This document shows, in pieces, positions 34,862 through 42,888 of a stretch of DNA of 64,000 nt. Numbering within the stretch: the stretch's first letter is position 1; the number at the start of each line of letters is the position of its first letter. The position numbers and the translations under genes were made by a program. The notes under the pieces were generated by a model that did no database searches, was not told the DNA's origin, and worked only from the letters and a program-made list of their open reading frames with translations. Source of the DNA: Campylobacteraceae bacterium (GTDB taxonomy: Bacteria; Campylobacterota; Campylobacteria; Campylobacterales; Campylobacteraceae); assembly GCA_900753405.1 (NCBI GenBank), contig CAADYZ010000012.1:1-64000 (forward strand), in the 5' to 3' direction.

Positions 34862-35835
34862 AAGAGTTAAAAACTTTAATAATTGTCCTAATTTTTGTCG
34901 GCGTTACATACTGGGGGATCGAGCCTTTTGCTCACTCGCAGCTTAACCCGTCAGTTGCACCAGCGAATTTTGACTTTGCGGCTGAGGACACTGAGCTTGC
35001 AAAATCAAATTTGAAAACAGCGCAAAAGTCGGGTAATGAAAAGGCAGTCGCCGCTGCACAAGCAAGTTTGGAGCTTTACGAGCAGTTTTGGGCTGAGGTG
35101 AATGCGATTGACCTAAACTCAGGTGACGCGACAAGAGGGCAGGAGTTTGTGATGGGGAGTTGCGTTGCGTGCCACAACATCAAAAGTCAAGGCGTTGAGA
35201 ATGGGATGAGCGCGGCGGATTTAAGCGAGGCTTACGGTGTTGTGCCGCCTGATTTAAGCGAAGTTGGCTACTTGTATGACAAGAAATTCATTGCCGCTTT
35301 GATCAAAAACCCAGCCGTGGCGCTTAAAGTTTCGCACAAGTTTAATGACGAAAATCCGCACCCAATGACCTCTTACGCGGCTATGGAAAACGAGGTGCAA
35401 GAGATCGCCGACATTGTCGCTTACTTTGCTAGCATCGCGCCGCAAAATTTAACCAACAAAGAGGCGTTTATCGCCGCTTGCGCGCGCTGTCACGACATTC
35501 GTTACGACAATGTTTTCGTAGAGGGCAACCGCCAGAGACTGCAAAGCTATCTTGGGATGGCAGCGCCTGACTTGTCGATGTATATTCGTTCAAGATCGGC
35601 TCAACACCTGCGCGACTTCATCAACGACCCGCAAAAGCTCATCCCAGGCACGGCGATGCCTCGTGTTGGGCTTACAAAAGAGGTTCAAGCACAAGTGGTG
35701 AGCTACCTTGAAGAGGTTGGCGACCCTAAAAAGGCGGAGAGAGACGCACTTGGTTATAAAGTTGCACTTTATTTTGTGATTTTATGGTTTTTTGCGTGGC
35801 TTTGGAAGAGAAAAGTGTGGAGAGATTTACACTAG
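34858..35835 (+). CDS. petC: Diheme cytochrome c subunit of the bc1 complex
   Basis: 325 residues with an N-terminal membrane segment, two CxxCH heme sites (CVACHN near residue 103 and CARCHD near residue 207), and a C-terminal anchor before WKRKVWRDLH. The diheme form is the Campylobacterota alternative to monoheme c1. Residues of about 46-50 (KSNLK) come from a dispersed repeat copy. Coupled to petB by a 4-base overlap. Confidence 0.96.
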   Translation: MKELKTLIIVLIFVGVTYWGIEPFAHSQLNPSVAPANFDFAAEDTELAKSNLKTAQKSGNEKAVAAAQASLELYEQFWAEVNAIDLNSGDATRGQEFVMGSCVACHNIKSQGVENGMSAADLSEAYGVVPPDLSEVGYLYDKKFIAALIKNPAVALKVSHKFNDENPHPMTSYAAMENEVQEIADIVAYFASIAPQNLTNKEAFIAACARCHDIRYDNVFVEGNRQRLQSYLGMAAPDLSMYIRSRSAQHLRDFINDPQKLIPGTAMPRVGLTKEVQAQVVSYLEEVGDPKKAERDALGYKVALYFVILWFFAWLWKRKVWRDLH

Positions 35836-35939
35836 TCTAGCCTAATCAAACTTGCTAAAATCAAATTTGGTTTTAGCAAGTTTTGAAGTTTTACAAGAGG
35901 GTTTTGCCAAACTCTTTTTTAAGGCTTTAAAGGAGTAAA

Positions 35940-36593
35940 GTGCAGTTTTTATACAACTCACAGGCAGGCGAAGAGATCATCTGGTTAAACGGCGAAGAGG
36001 TCAAGCACCTTAAAGCAAGGCGACTAAAAGAGGGCGCGCGCCTTGTGGTGAAAAACCTTTGTGACAATTATGATTATCTCTATGAGATTATGCTTTTTGC
36101 TAAAAACAGCGCAAAACTAGAACTCGTCTTCTCTTCGTTAATGCAAAGCAAAGAAAACTTAACGACTCTTGCGTGGGCGGTTGTCGAGCCAAGTGTGGTA
36201 GAAAAAACACTTCCAAGTCTAAACGAGTTGGGGCTTGGCAAGCTTGTTTTGGTTTATGCGGACTTTTCGCAAAAAGATGTGAGACTTGACTTGCAGCGGA
36301 TGCGGCGCATTTTGATCAACTCTTGCGAGCAGTGCGGAAGAGGGGATTTGATGCGGGTTGAGGTGCTGGGCAGCAGTGACGAGCTTTTGCAAAACTACCC
36401 ACAAACCGCGCTTTTAGACTTTGGCGCACCGCACATCGCCTCAGCACAAACGCAGATGTTTTTTGTTGGACCAGAAGGCGGGTTTAGCGAGCGCGAAAGA
36501 GAGCTGTTTTGCCAAAAAGTCGGACTAAACTCACGCTACATTTTACGCTCAAACACGGCAGCAACCGCCGTAGCTAGCCTACTTTTGACTTAA
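35940..36593 (+). CDS. rsmE: 16S rRNA m3U1498 methyltransferase
   Basis: 217 residues from a GTG preceded by AAAGGAG. The N-terminal PUA-like domain includes EVKHLKARRLKEGARLVV. The SPOUT methyltransferase domain carries the deep-knot motifs FFVGPEGGFSERERELF and YILRSNTAATAVASLL (SNTAA in place of the commoner ETA). It methylates U1498 in the 30S decoding region. It lies between petABC and glmM as its own unit, with a repeat copy (near 35862) upstream. Confidence 0.93.
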   Translation: MQFLYNSQAGEEIIWLNGEEVKHLKARRLKEGARLVVKNLCDNYDYLYEIMLFAKNSAKLELVFSSLMQSKENLTTLAWAVVEPSVVEKTLPSLNELGLGKLVLVYADFSQKDVRLDLQRMRRILINSCEQCGRGDLMRVEVLGSSDELLQNYPQTALLDFGAPHIASAQTQMFFVGPEGGFSERERELFCQKVGLNSRYILRSNTAATAVASLLLT

Positions 36594-36617
36594 AAAGTAA
36601 AATTAAATTTCTTTTGC

Positions 36618-36623
36618 TACAAT
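36618..36623 (+). promoter_or_regulatory. -10 box of glmM-lspA
   Basis: TACAAT, 32 bases before the chosen glmM start. Confidence 0.4.
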
Positions 36624-36654
36624 TACTTTTTACAAAATGCTTTAAAGGATGAGT

Positions 36655-37992
36655 ATGAAACTTTTTGGAACTGACGGCGTAAGAGGGCTAGCAGGCGTAA
36701 AACTTGACGCCGCACTTGCTATGCGGCTTGCGATGGCGGCGGGGGTTTATCTGCGTCCTCACTCAGTAACAAACAAAATCATTGTAGGAAAAGACACGCG
36801 GCGAAGCGGATATATGATCGAAACTGCCATTGTCGCGGGGCTTACGGCGGTGGGGTTTGATGTCATTCAGATCGGACCGATGCCAACGCCAGCGGTTGCC
36901 TTTTTAACCGAGGATATGCGGTGTGACGCGGGGATTATGATCAGTGCGTCACACAACCCGTTTGAAGACAACGGGATCAAATTTTTTGACGCAAATGGCA
37001 ACAAGCTTGACGAGCAGATCGAAGCGAAGATCGAGGAGATTTTTTACAATGACGCGGTGATTAAAGCGGCGCAAAAAAGCGGTTTTGAGATCGGCGCGGC
37101 AAAGAGGATTGACGATGTCATCGGGCGTTACATCGTGCATATCAAAAACTCCTTTCCTAGCGAGCTGAACCTCAAAGGACAAAGAATTGTCATCGACACG
37201 GCAAATGGCGCAAGTTACAGAGTCGCGCCGACCATTTTTAGCGAACTTGGTGCGGAGCTAATTGTGCTAAATGACGAGCCAAACGGCAGAAACATCAACG
37301 AAAATTGCGGCGCACTTCACCCGCAACACTTAGCAGATGAGGTGAAGAGGCTGCGGGCGGATGTTGGGTTTGCATTTGACGGAGACGCTGACAGGCTTGT
37401 GGCGGTTGATGAGCTAGGCAACATCATCCACGGAGACGCGCTTTTAGGCGTGCTAGCGCTTAATCAAGCCAAGCAAGGACGCCTTAAAAACAACTGCATC
37501 GTCACAACGGTGATGAGTTCTTCTGCGCTAGACGACTTTTTAAAACCGCACGGCGTTGCGGTGCATCGAAGCAGCGTTGGGGATAAATATGTTTTGCAAA
37601 AAATGCGTGAAGTTGGCAGTAATTTTGGCGGCGAGCAAAGCGGGCATGTGATTTTCAGTGACTATGCAAAAACTGGCGACGGGCTTGTGTGTGCGTTGCA
37701 AACAAGCGCGTGTTTGATCAAATCTCGCCTTCAAGCAAGCGAACTTTTTTCGCAGTTAAAGCCTTATCCGCAGCAACTTTGCAACCTCAAAATCACCGAG
37801 AAAAAGCCGTTGGAGAGTTTGGAGGGTTTAAAAGAGTTGGAGGCTAAGCTAAACAAGGCAAAAATTCGCACGCTCTTTCGCTACTCAGGCACGGAAAATC
37901 TCATCCGCTTGCTAATCGAAGGCAAGGACGAGGCGCTCTTAAAAGAGAAGATCGGCGAGGTTGAGGCGTTTTTCAAAAAGGCACTTGCGTGA
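36655..37992 (+). CDS. glmM: Phosphoglucosamine mutase
   Basis: 445 residues. I chose the second ATG (MKLFGTDGVRG) because the first overlaps the Shine-Dalgarno AAAGGA. The phosphoserine loop is MISASHNPFEDNG, the metal loop is FDGDADRLVAVD, the sugar-binding loop is GGEQSGHVIFSD, and the phosphate-binding end is RYSGTENLIRLLIEG. It interconverts glucosamine-6-P and -1-P for peptidoglycan and LPS. It overlaps lspA by 4 bases. Confidence 0.97.
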   Translation: MKLFGTDGVRGLAGVKLDAALAMRLAMAAGVYLRPHSVTNKIIVGKDTRRSGYMIETAIVAGLTAVGFDVIQIGPMPTPAVAFLTEDMRCDAGIMISASHNPFEDNGIKFFDANGNKLDEQIEAKIEEIFYNDAVIKAAQKSGFEIGAAKRIDDVIGRYIVHIKNSFPSELNLKGQRIVIDTANGASYRVAPTIFSELGAELIVLNDEPNGRNINENCGALHPQHLADEVKRLRADVGFAFDGDADRLVAVDELGNIIHGDALLGVLALNQAKQGRLKNNCIVTTVMSSSALDDFLKPHGVAVHRSSVGDKYVLQKMREVGSNFGGEQSGHVIFSDYAKTGDGLVCALQTSACLIKSRLQASELFSQLKPYPQQLCNLKITEKKPLESLEGLKELEAKLNKAKIRTLFRYSGTENLIRLLIEGKDEALLKEKIGEVEAFFKKALA

Positions 37993-38525
37993 GTTTTAAA
38001 GGGGCAAATGAGCCGTGCGGCTTAGAGGCGAGAGCGCAAAAAACCGAGTTTGCAAAGGCGGCTTTAAAGGCGTTTGCGGTTTTTTTGTTGGCTCTTGTAG
38101 CAGATCAGCTTTTAAAGGTGGCGTTTTTAGTCAAATTCGAATTTGGCACACCTTTTTGGCACAGCGAGTGGGTGGATTTAGTCTTGGTTCAAAACCGCGG
38201 AGTCGCCTTTTCGATGCTTGCGTTTTTTGGCGAGGCGTTGAAGTTTTTGCAGCTTGGGCTAATCGCGGCGATAGTCGTTTTTTTGGCGGTTGAGAAGAAG
38301 ATTTTGGCGCAAAATGCCGTTGCGTGCGGGCTTGTTTTGGGTGGCGGAGCGTCAAACTTGCTAGACCGCTTTTTGCACGGATTTGTGGTGGATTATGTCG
38401 CGTGGCACAAGTGGTTTGAGTTTGCGGTTTTTAACTTGGCTGATGTTTTGATCGACCTTGGAGTCGTGTTGATCGTCCTTGCTGCGTGGCGTCAGTCGCG
38501 GCAAAATTGTAAAAATCAAATTTGA
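37989..38525 (+). CDS. lspA: Lipoprotein signal peptidase (signal peptidase II)
   Basis: 178 residues from a GTG overlapping the glmM stop. Motifs are ADQLLKVA, VQNRGVAFSML, and the catalytic Asp pair in GGGASNLLDRFLHG and FNLADVLIDLG. Four membrane helices. The short N-terminal extension is hydrophilic. Residues VKFEFG are encoded by a double repeat copy (near 38137) within the first periplasmic region. The C-terminal KNQI and its TGA come from another copy (near 38516), which runs into the AAGGAGAG of the next gene. Confidence 0.95.
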   Translation: MSFKGANEPCGLEARAQKTEFAKAALKAFAVFLLALVADQLLKVAFLVKFEFGTPFWHSEWVDLVLVQNRGVAFSMLAFFGEALKFLQLGLIAAIVVFLAVEKKILAQNAVACGLVLGGGASNLLDRFLHGFVVDYVAWHKWFEFAVFNLADVLIDLGVVLIVLAAWRQSRQNCKNQI

Positions 38526-38538
38526 TTAAGGAGAGAGT

Positions 38539-39450
38539 ATGATTGAGGTTAATGGGTCGGTTGTTGTATCGATGATGTTGTTGATTGTCGTTGTGGCGGC
38601 AATTTTCTCAGGACTTAGGATCGTGAGTCAGACGGATGTGTATATCGTTGAGAGGCTTGGGCGTTACCACAAGTCGCTCTTTGGCGGACTCAACATCATC
38701 ATCCCTTTCATCGACCGCGTGGTGGCGAAGGTGACGACAAAAGAGCAGCTCATTGAGATGAGTCAGCAGGCGGTGACGAAGGATAATGTTTGCATTTATG
38801 TCGATGGGATCGTGTTTGTGACGGTTGTGGATGCGAAAAATGCGGTTTATGGCGTGACGAATTACACTTTGGCGATCGAAAACCTCGCCATCACCACGCT
38901 TCGCGGCGAGATCGGTAAAATCACGCTTGACGAGGCTTTTTCTAACCGCGACAAACTCAACGCCGCGCTTCAAATCGCCCTTGCGGAGGCGGCGCTGAAC
39001 TGGGGCGTGAAGATTATGCGTGTGGAGATCAGCGGGATTAATGTCAGCGAGGACATCCAAGAGAGTATGAACCAGCAGATGAAAGCAGAGCGGGACAAAA
39101 GGGCGATCGAATTAAAGGCGATCGCGGAAAAAGAGGCGCAAATTCGCGCGGCTGAGGCGTTTAAGCAAGAACAGGTTTTAACGGCTGAGGCGGTTGAGAG
39201 GATGGCGGATGCGAAAAAATACGAGCAAATCGCACTCGCGCAGGGACAAGCGGAGGCGATCAGGCGGATTAATGACGAGATGAACCGCTCGCCAATTGCG
39301 GCAGAGTTTTTGCTCACAAAAGATCGCATCGCCGCCTTCACGCGACTTAGCGAGAGCGAGACGAAAGACAAAGTCATCATCCCTTACGAGACGGCAGAAT
39401 TCATCGGCTCGCTAAGCGTGATTAAGGATTTTTTGGGCGCAAAGAAGTGA
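38539..39450 (+). CDS. SPFH/band 7 membrane protein (stomatin/paraslipin type)
   Basis: 303 residues. One N-terminal membrane helix, then the SPFH domain (QTDVYIVERLGRYHKSLFGGLNIIIPFIDRV), then a long Ala/Glu/Lys/Arg coiled coil (residues of about 175-245) and a C-terminal assembly region. Such proteins form large membrane-domain rings and are thought to assist membrane protein quality control. The frequent NfeD partner is not adjacent. It is 13 bases after lspA and probably co-transcribed with glmM-lspA. Confidence 0.92.
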   Translation: MIEVNGSVVVSMMLLIVVVAAIFSGLRIVSQTDVYIVERLGRYHKSLFGGLNIIIPFIDRVVAKVTTKEQLIEMSQQAVTKDNVCIYVDGIVFVTVVDAKNAVYGVTNYTLAIENLAITTLRGEIGKITLDEAFSNRDKLNAALQIALAEAALNWGVKIMRVEISGINVSEDIQESMNQQMKAERDKRAIELKAIAEKEAQIRAAEAFKQEQVLTAEAVERMADAKKYEQIALAQGQAEAIRRINDEMNRSPIAAEFLLTKDRIAAFTRLSESETKDKVIIPYETAEFIGSLSVIKDFLGAKK

Positions 39451-39545
39451 TGTTTTCACAAGAAACATCCCGCTAAAAGCCCGCATACAACGCAAAATTC
39501 GCCGTTTTTGAATTTTGCAAATGCACGCGGCGTGTGAAGCGTTTC

Positions 39546-39581
39546 AAATTCGGTTTTTACAAATTTGTTAAAACCGAATTT
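39546..39581. terminator. 12-bp hairpin from inverted repeat copies
   Basis: AAATTCGGTTTT (39546-39557) pairs perfectly with AAAACCGAATTT (39570-39581) across a 12-base loop. It has the same architecture as the trxA hairpin. It lies between the band 7 gene and the trp promoter. Confidence 0.55.
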
Positions 39582-39698
39582 GGTTTTTTAAACGCCGTTT
39601 TTGAGTGAAAATTAAATTTGACAGACAAAAAATTTGTATTCAGTAATCTTTAAGAAAAAATGACTCTTGTCTTCAATACACTTTTAAGTTTTTAATGA

Positions 39699-39704
39699 TA
39701 CAAT
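39699..39704 (+). promoter_or_regulatory. -10 box of the trp operon
   Basis: TACAAT, 27 bases before the trpE ATG. The short predicted leader has no room for a Trp-codon leader peptide and terminator, so classical attenuation is not supported here. Confidence 0.45.
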
Positions 39705-39730
39705 CAGCTAAATCAACACAAAGGCAGAAG

Positions 39731-41203
39731 ATGACTCAACCTCGTCAAGATATGGTTTATGCTACGCTTGAAAACTCTCGCTACACGCCGTATTTGCTTG
39801 CAAAAAAGCTCGGGGCAAAGGCGGTTTTGGAGTCGGCTAGTTTTGCAAAAGGGCGTGAGAGGTTTTCGCTTTTGATGTGTGAAGAGGCGTTTTGCGTTGG
39901 CGAGGACGAAGGCGGCGTTTTTTTTGAGATCAACGGCGAAAAAAAGGCGGTTTTTGACGAGGAATTTCGCGCCAAATTTGGCGAGTTTTGCGCCAGCAAA
40001 GACGCCATCGGCAGAGACAAAACCCCAGACATCCTAGACGCTCTTGCCTACATCGCCTCGCAAAACAAGCAGCCTGAGGGCTTTTCGCGCGTCCCACTTC
40101 CAGCAAGCGGGATCGGCTATTTGGGTTACGAGTTTGCCGCAAAATGCGACAAGATCAACTTTGCCGCGCAAGAAGACGAGCTTGGCGTGGCTGAGTCACT
40201 TTTTGTTGTGGGGCATTTTTACATCATCCTGGACCACTTTACCGAGCAGATCCACATCTTCGGGCTAAACTACAACGAACGCGAGATCGACCTCAAAGCG
40301 GCGTTGCAACGGCTTTTACGCAAAATCAACGACCTTGATTTTTCTTACATCCAAGAAGAAAATGTCAAAACCGAATTTGAAATTCTAACGGACGAAGAAG
40401 AGTCAAAAGAGAGCTACCTTAGCAAGGTTTTGACGCTAAAAGAGCATATCGCACAAGGCGACATCATCCAAGCCGTCCCCTCACGCCGCGTGAAGTTAAA
40501 AAGCAGCGCAACGCCGTTTGAGGTTTATGGCAAAATCCGCAAGCTAAACCCTTCGCCGTATATGTTCTACATCAACTTTGGCGAGTTTGAACTTGTTGGC
40601 GCTTCGCCTGAGAGCCTCATCCGCGTGCGAGAGGGCGTTGCGACAATCCACCCGATCGCAGGCACAACTAGACGCGGCGGCACGGACGCACAAGACGCGC
40701 TTTTAAGCGAGCAGTTAGCAAACAACAAAAAGGAGCGCGCGGAGCATTTGATGTTGGTGGATCTAGCCAGAAACGACCTAAACCGCGTGTGTCAAAGCGG
40801 CTCAGTCGAGGTGAAATACTACGCGCAATGCGAGCTTTTTAGCCATGTCATCCACCTTGTAAGCTGTACGCAAGGCAGACTAAAAGAGGGCGTCACGCCG
40901 CTTCAAGCCCTACGCGCCGCCTTTCCAGCAGGCACGGTAAGCGGCGCGCCGAAGATTAGCGCGATGGAGATTTTAAGCCGTTTGGAGCAGACGAAGCGCA
41001 GATTTTACGCAGGCGCGGTTGGCTACTTGGATGTTAGCGGCGACCTCGACTTTTGCATCTGCATCCGCGCGGCGTTATACAAAAACGGCGTCTTTTCGCT
41101 GCAAGCAGGCGGCGGGATCGTCAGCGACTCGCAACCTGCGCGCGAGTGGGAGGAGACTTGCGAGAAGCTCGGGGCGATGGTGGATGTTTTGACGCTTGAT
41201 TAA
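39731..41203 (+). CDS. trpE: Anthranilate synthase component I
   Basis: 490 residues from the ATG behind AAGGCAG. The chorismate-binding domain carries GDIIQAVPSRR, HPIAGTTRRGG, EHLMLVDLARNDLNRV, PAGTVSGAPKISAMEI and LQAGGGIVSDS. Residues KTEFE near 219 come from a repeat copy (near 40370) in the linker between the N-terminal and catalytic parts. It makes anthranilate from chorismate with ammonia supplied by TrpG. First gene of the complete trp operon. Confidence 0.97.
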   Translation: MTQPRQDMVYATLENSRYTPYLLAKKLGAKAVLESASFAKGRERFSLLMCEEAFCVGEDEGGVFFEINGEKKAVFDEEFRAKFGEFCASKDAIGRDKTPDILDALAYIASQNKQPEGFSRVPLPASGIGYLGYEFAAKCDKINFAAQEDELGVAESLFVVGHFYIILDHFTEQIHIFGLNYNEREIDLKAALQRLLRKINDLDFSYIQEENVKTEFEILTDEEESKESYLSKVLTLKEHIAQGDIIQAVPSRRVKLKSSATPFEVYGKIRKLNPSPYMFYINFGEFELVGASPESLIRVREGVATIHPIAGTTRRGGTDAQDALLSEQLANNKKERAEHLMLVDLARNDLNRVCQSGSVEVKYYAQCELFSHVIHLVSCTQGRLKEGVTPLQALRAAFPAGTVSGAPKISAMEILSRLEQTKRRFYAGAVGYLDVSGDLDFCICIRAALYKNGVFSLQAGGGIVSDSQPAREWEETCEKLGAMVDVLTLD

Positions 41204-41232
41204 ATTGCAAAAACCGAATTTGAAGGATTGAA

Positions 41233-42831
41233 ATGATATTAGTGATCGACAATTACGACTCTTTTACTTTTAATGTCATCGCGCTTTTACGCAGCATCAC
41301 AGACGAAGAGGTGCGCGTTGTGAGAAATGACGAGCTAAGCATTAGCCAGATCCGTCAGCTTAACCCAACACGCATCATCCTCTCGCCCGGACCCGGCGCT
41401 CCTAGCGCTGCTGGCGTTTGCGAAGAGGTCGTAAGAGAGTTTTGCCACACAACGCCCATTCTTGGAATTTGCCTTGGACACCAAGCAATTTGTGAGGCGT
41501 TTGGCGGCAAAATCGTCCGCGCAAAAAACCTTTGCCACGCCGATGTGCAAAGCATTTGGCTTGATGGCAAAGGGCTTTTTCGCACATTTGGCAAGCGGGC
41601 GAAATTCACTCGCTACCACAGCTTGGTCGCGCAAGAGGAGAGTCTGCCTGAGTGTTTGGAGGTGAGTGCGAGGGCGGATGATGGTGATATTATGGGCGTG
41701 AGGCACAAAAGTTTGTGCGTTGAAGGGGTGCAGTTTCACCCTGAGAGCTTTGAGAGCGAAGGTGGCGAGGGGCTTTTGCGCGCCTTTTTGAACTACCGCC
41801 GCGAAAACCTCCCTCACACGCAGATTTTAAACCGCTTGATCGCCAAAGAGGATCTTAGCGAAGAGCTTTCACGCGAGTTTATGAGTAATGTCATTGACGG
41901 GACGATGGACGAGAGGGTGATGGCGGCGCTTTTGGTTGGGCTTGCGGCTAAGGGCGTGAGTGTGAGTGAGATTGTCGGTTGTGCGAGGGCGATTTTGGAA
42001 AAAAAGGTCGCTTTTGACGCAGGCGGCGAGGTGAGTGAGATTGTCGGCACGGGCGGGGATGGCAAGGGGAGTTTTAATGTCTCTTCGCTAAGTGCGATTG
42101 TCGCTGCAAGCGTTGGGCTAAAAGTGGCAAAACACGGCAACCGCGCGGTGAGTTCGAAGTCGGGCGCGGCGGACTTTTTCGAGGCGTTGGGGGTGAATAT
42201 CTTCTTAACTCCGCAGCAAAACGAGGAGCTTTTGAGGCAGACGAATTTCGCCTTTTTGATGGCGCCGATTTACCATAGCGCGATGCGTCACGCCGCGCCA
42301 GTTAGAGGCGTGTTGGGCGTGAAGACGATTATGAATCTTCTAGGACCACTGCTTAATCCAGCAGGGGCGAAAACGGCGGTTTTGGGCGTGTATGACGCAG
42401 GGTTGCTGCAAACTTACGCAAAGGCGGCAGTTGAGCTTGGGATGAGGCGGGTTTTGGTGGTGCATTCGCGTGATGGATATGACGAAATTTCGCCGTGCGC
42501 GGAGACTGACGCCTTTTTTCTCACAAGCGAGGGCGAGGCGCGGGAGTTGGTGGTTAAGCCGAGTGAATTTGGGCTTTGCGACATCGACCCAAAAGGGCTT
42601 TGCGGCTCGGACGCACGGGAGAATGCAAAAGCTGCGTTGGCGGTTTTAAACGGGGAGAAAAATGACGCCGTTGTTGGCGCGGTTTGCTTGAACGCAGGCG
42701 CGCTACTTTGGCTGAGTGGCAAGGCTGCGAATTTGCAAGAGGGTTTTGCGTTAGCCAAAGAGGCGATAGCGTCAAAAAGGGCATTAAAAAAGCTTGAAGA
42801 GGTTGTAAAACTCTCGCAAAGCTTAAAGTAG
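41233..42831 (+). CDS. trpGD: Fused anthranilate synthase glutaminase / anthranilate phosphoribosyltransferase
   Basis: 532 residues. The N-terminal TrpG part (to about residue 195) has LSPGPGAP, the nucleophile Cys in GICLGHQ, and the His-Glu pair in GVQFHPESF. The C-terminal TrpD part has EIVGTGGDGKGSFNVSS, KHGNRAVSSKSGAADFFEALG and the NLLGPLLNPA loop. TrpG feeds ammonia to TrpE; TrpD then adds phosphoribose. The fusion is typical of Campylobacter. A repeat copy sits in the 29-base gap after trpE. Confidence 0.97.
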   Translation: MILVIDNYDSFTFNVIALLRSITDEEVRVVRNDELSISQIRQLNPTRIILSPGPGAPSAAGVCEEVVREFCHTTPILGICLGHQAICEAFGGKIVRAKNLCHADVQSIWLDGKGLFRTFGKRAKFTRYHSLVAQEESLPECLEVSARADDGDIMGVRHKSLCVEGVQFHPESFESEGGEGLLRAFLNYRRENLPHTQILNRLIAKEDLSEELSREFMSNVIDGTMDERVMAALLVGLAAKGVSVSEIVGCARAILEKKVAFDAGGEVSEIVGTGGDGKGSFNVSSLSAIVAASVGLKVAKHGNRAVSSKSGAADFFEALGVNIFLTPQQNEELLRQTNFAFLMAPIYHSAMRHAAPVRGVLGVKTIMNLLGPLLNPAGAKTAVLGVYDAGLLQTYAKAAVELGMRRVLVVHSRDGYDEISPCAETDAFFLTSEGEARELVVKPSEFGLCDIDPKGLCGSDARENAKAALAVLNGEKNDAVVGAVCLNAGALLWLSGKAANLQEGFALAKEAIASKRALKKLEEVVKLSQSLK

Positions 42832-42888
42832 TTTTTGCGTGTTATATGTCGTTTAGAGGACTTTTGAAGACAGAAAACTTAAAGGCGG

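Noticed and set aside
39600..39730. Possible trp attenuator or leader peptide upstream of trpE
   Set aside because: The only short frame (MTLVFNTLLSF) has no Trp codon and lies largely upstream of the likely -10; no terminator/antiterminator pair is seen.
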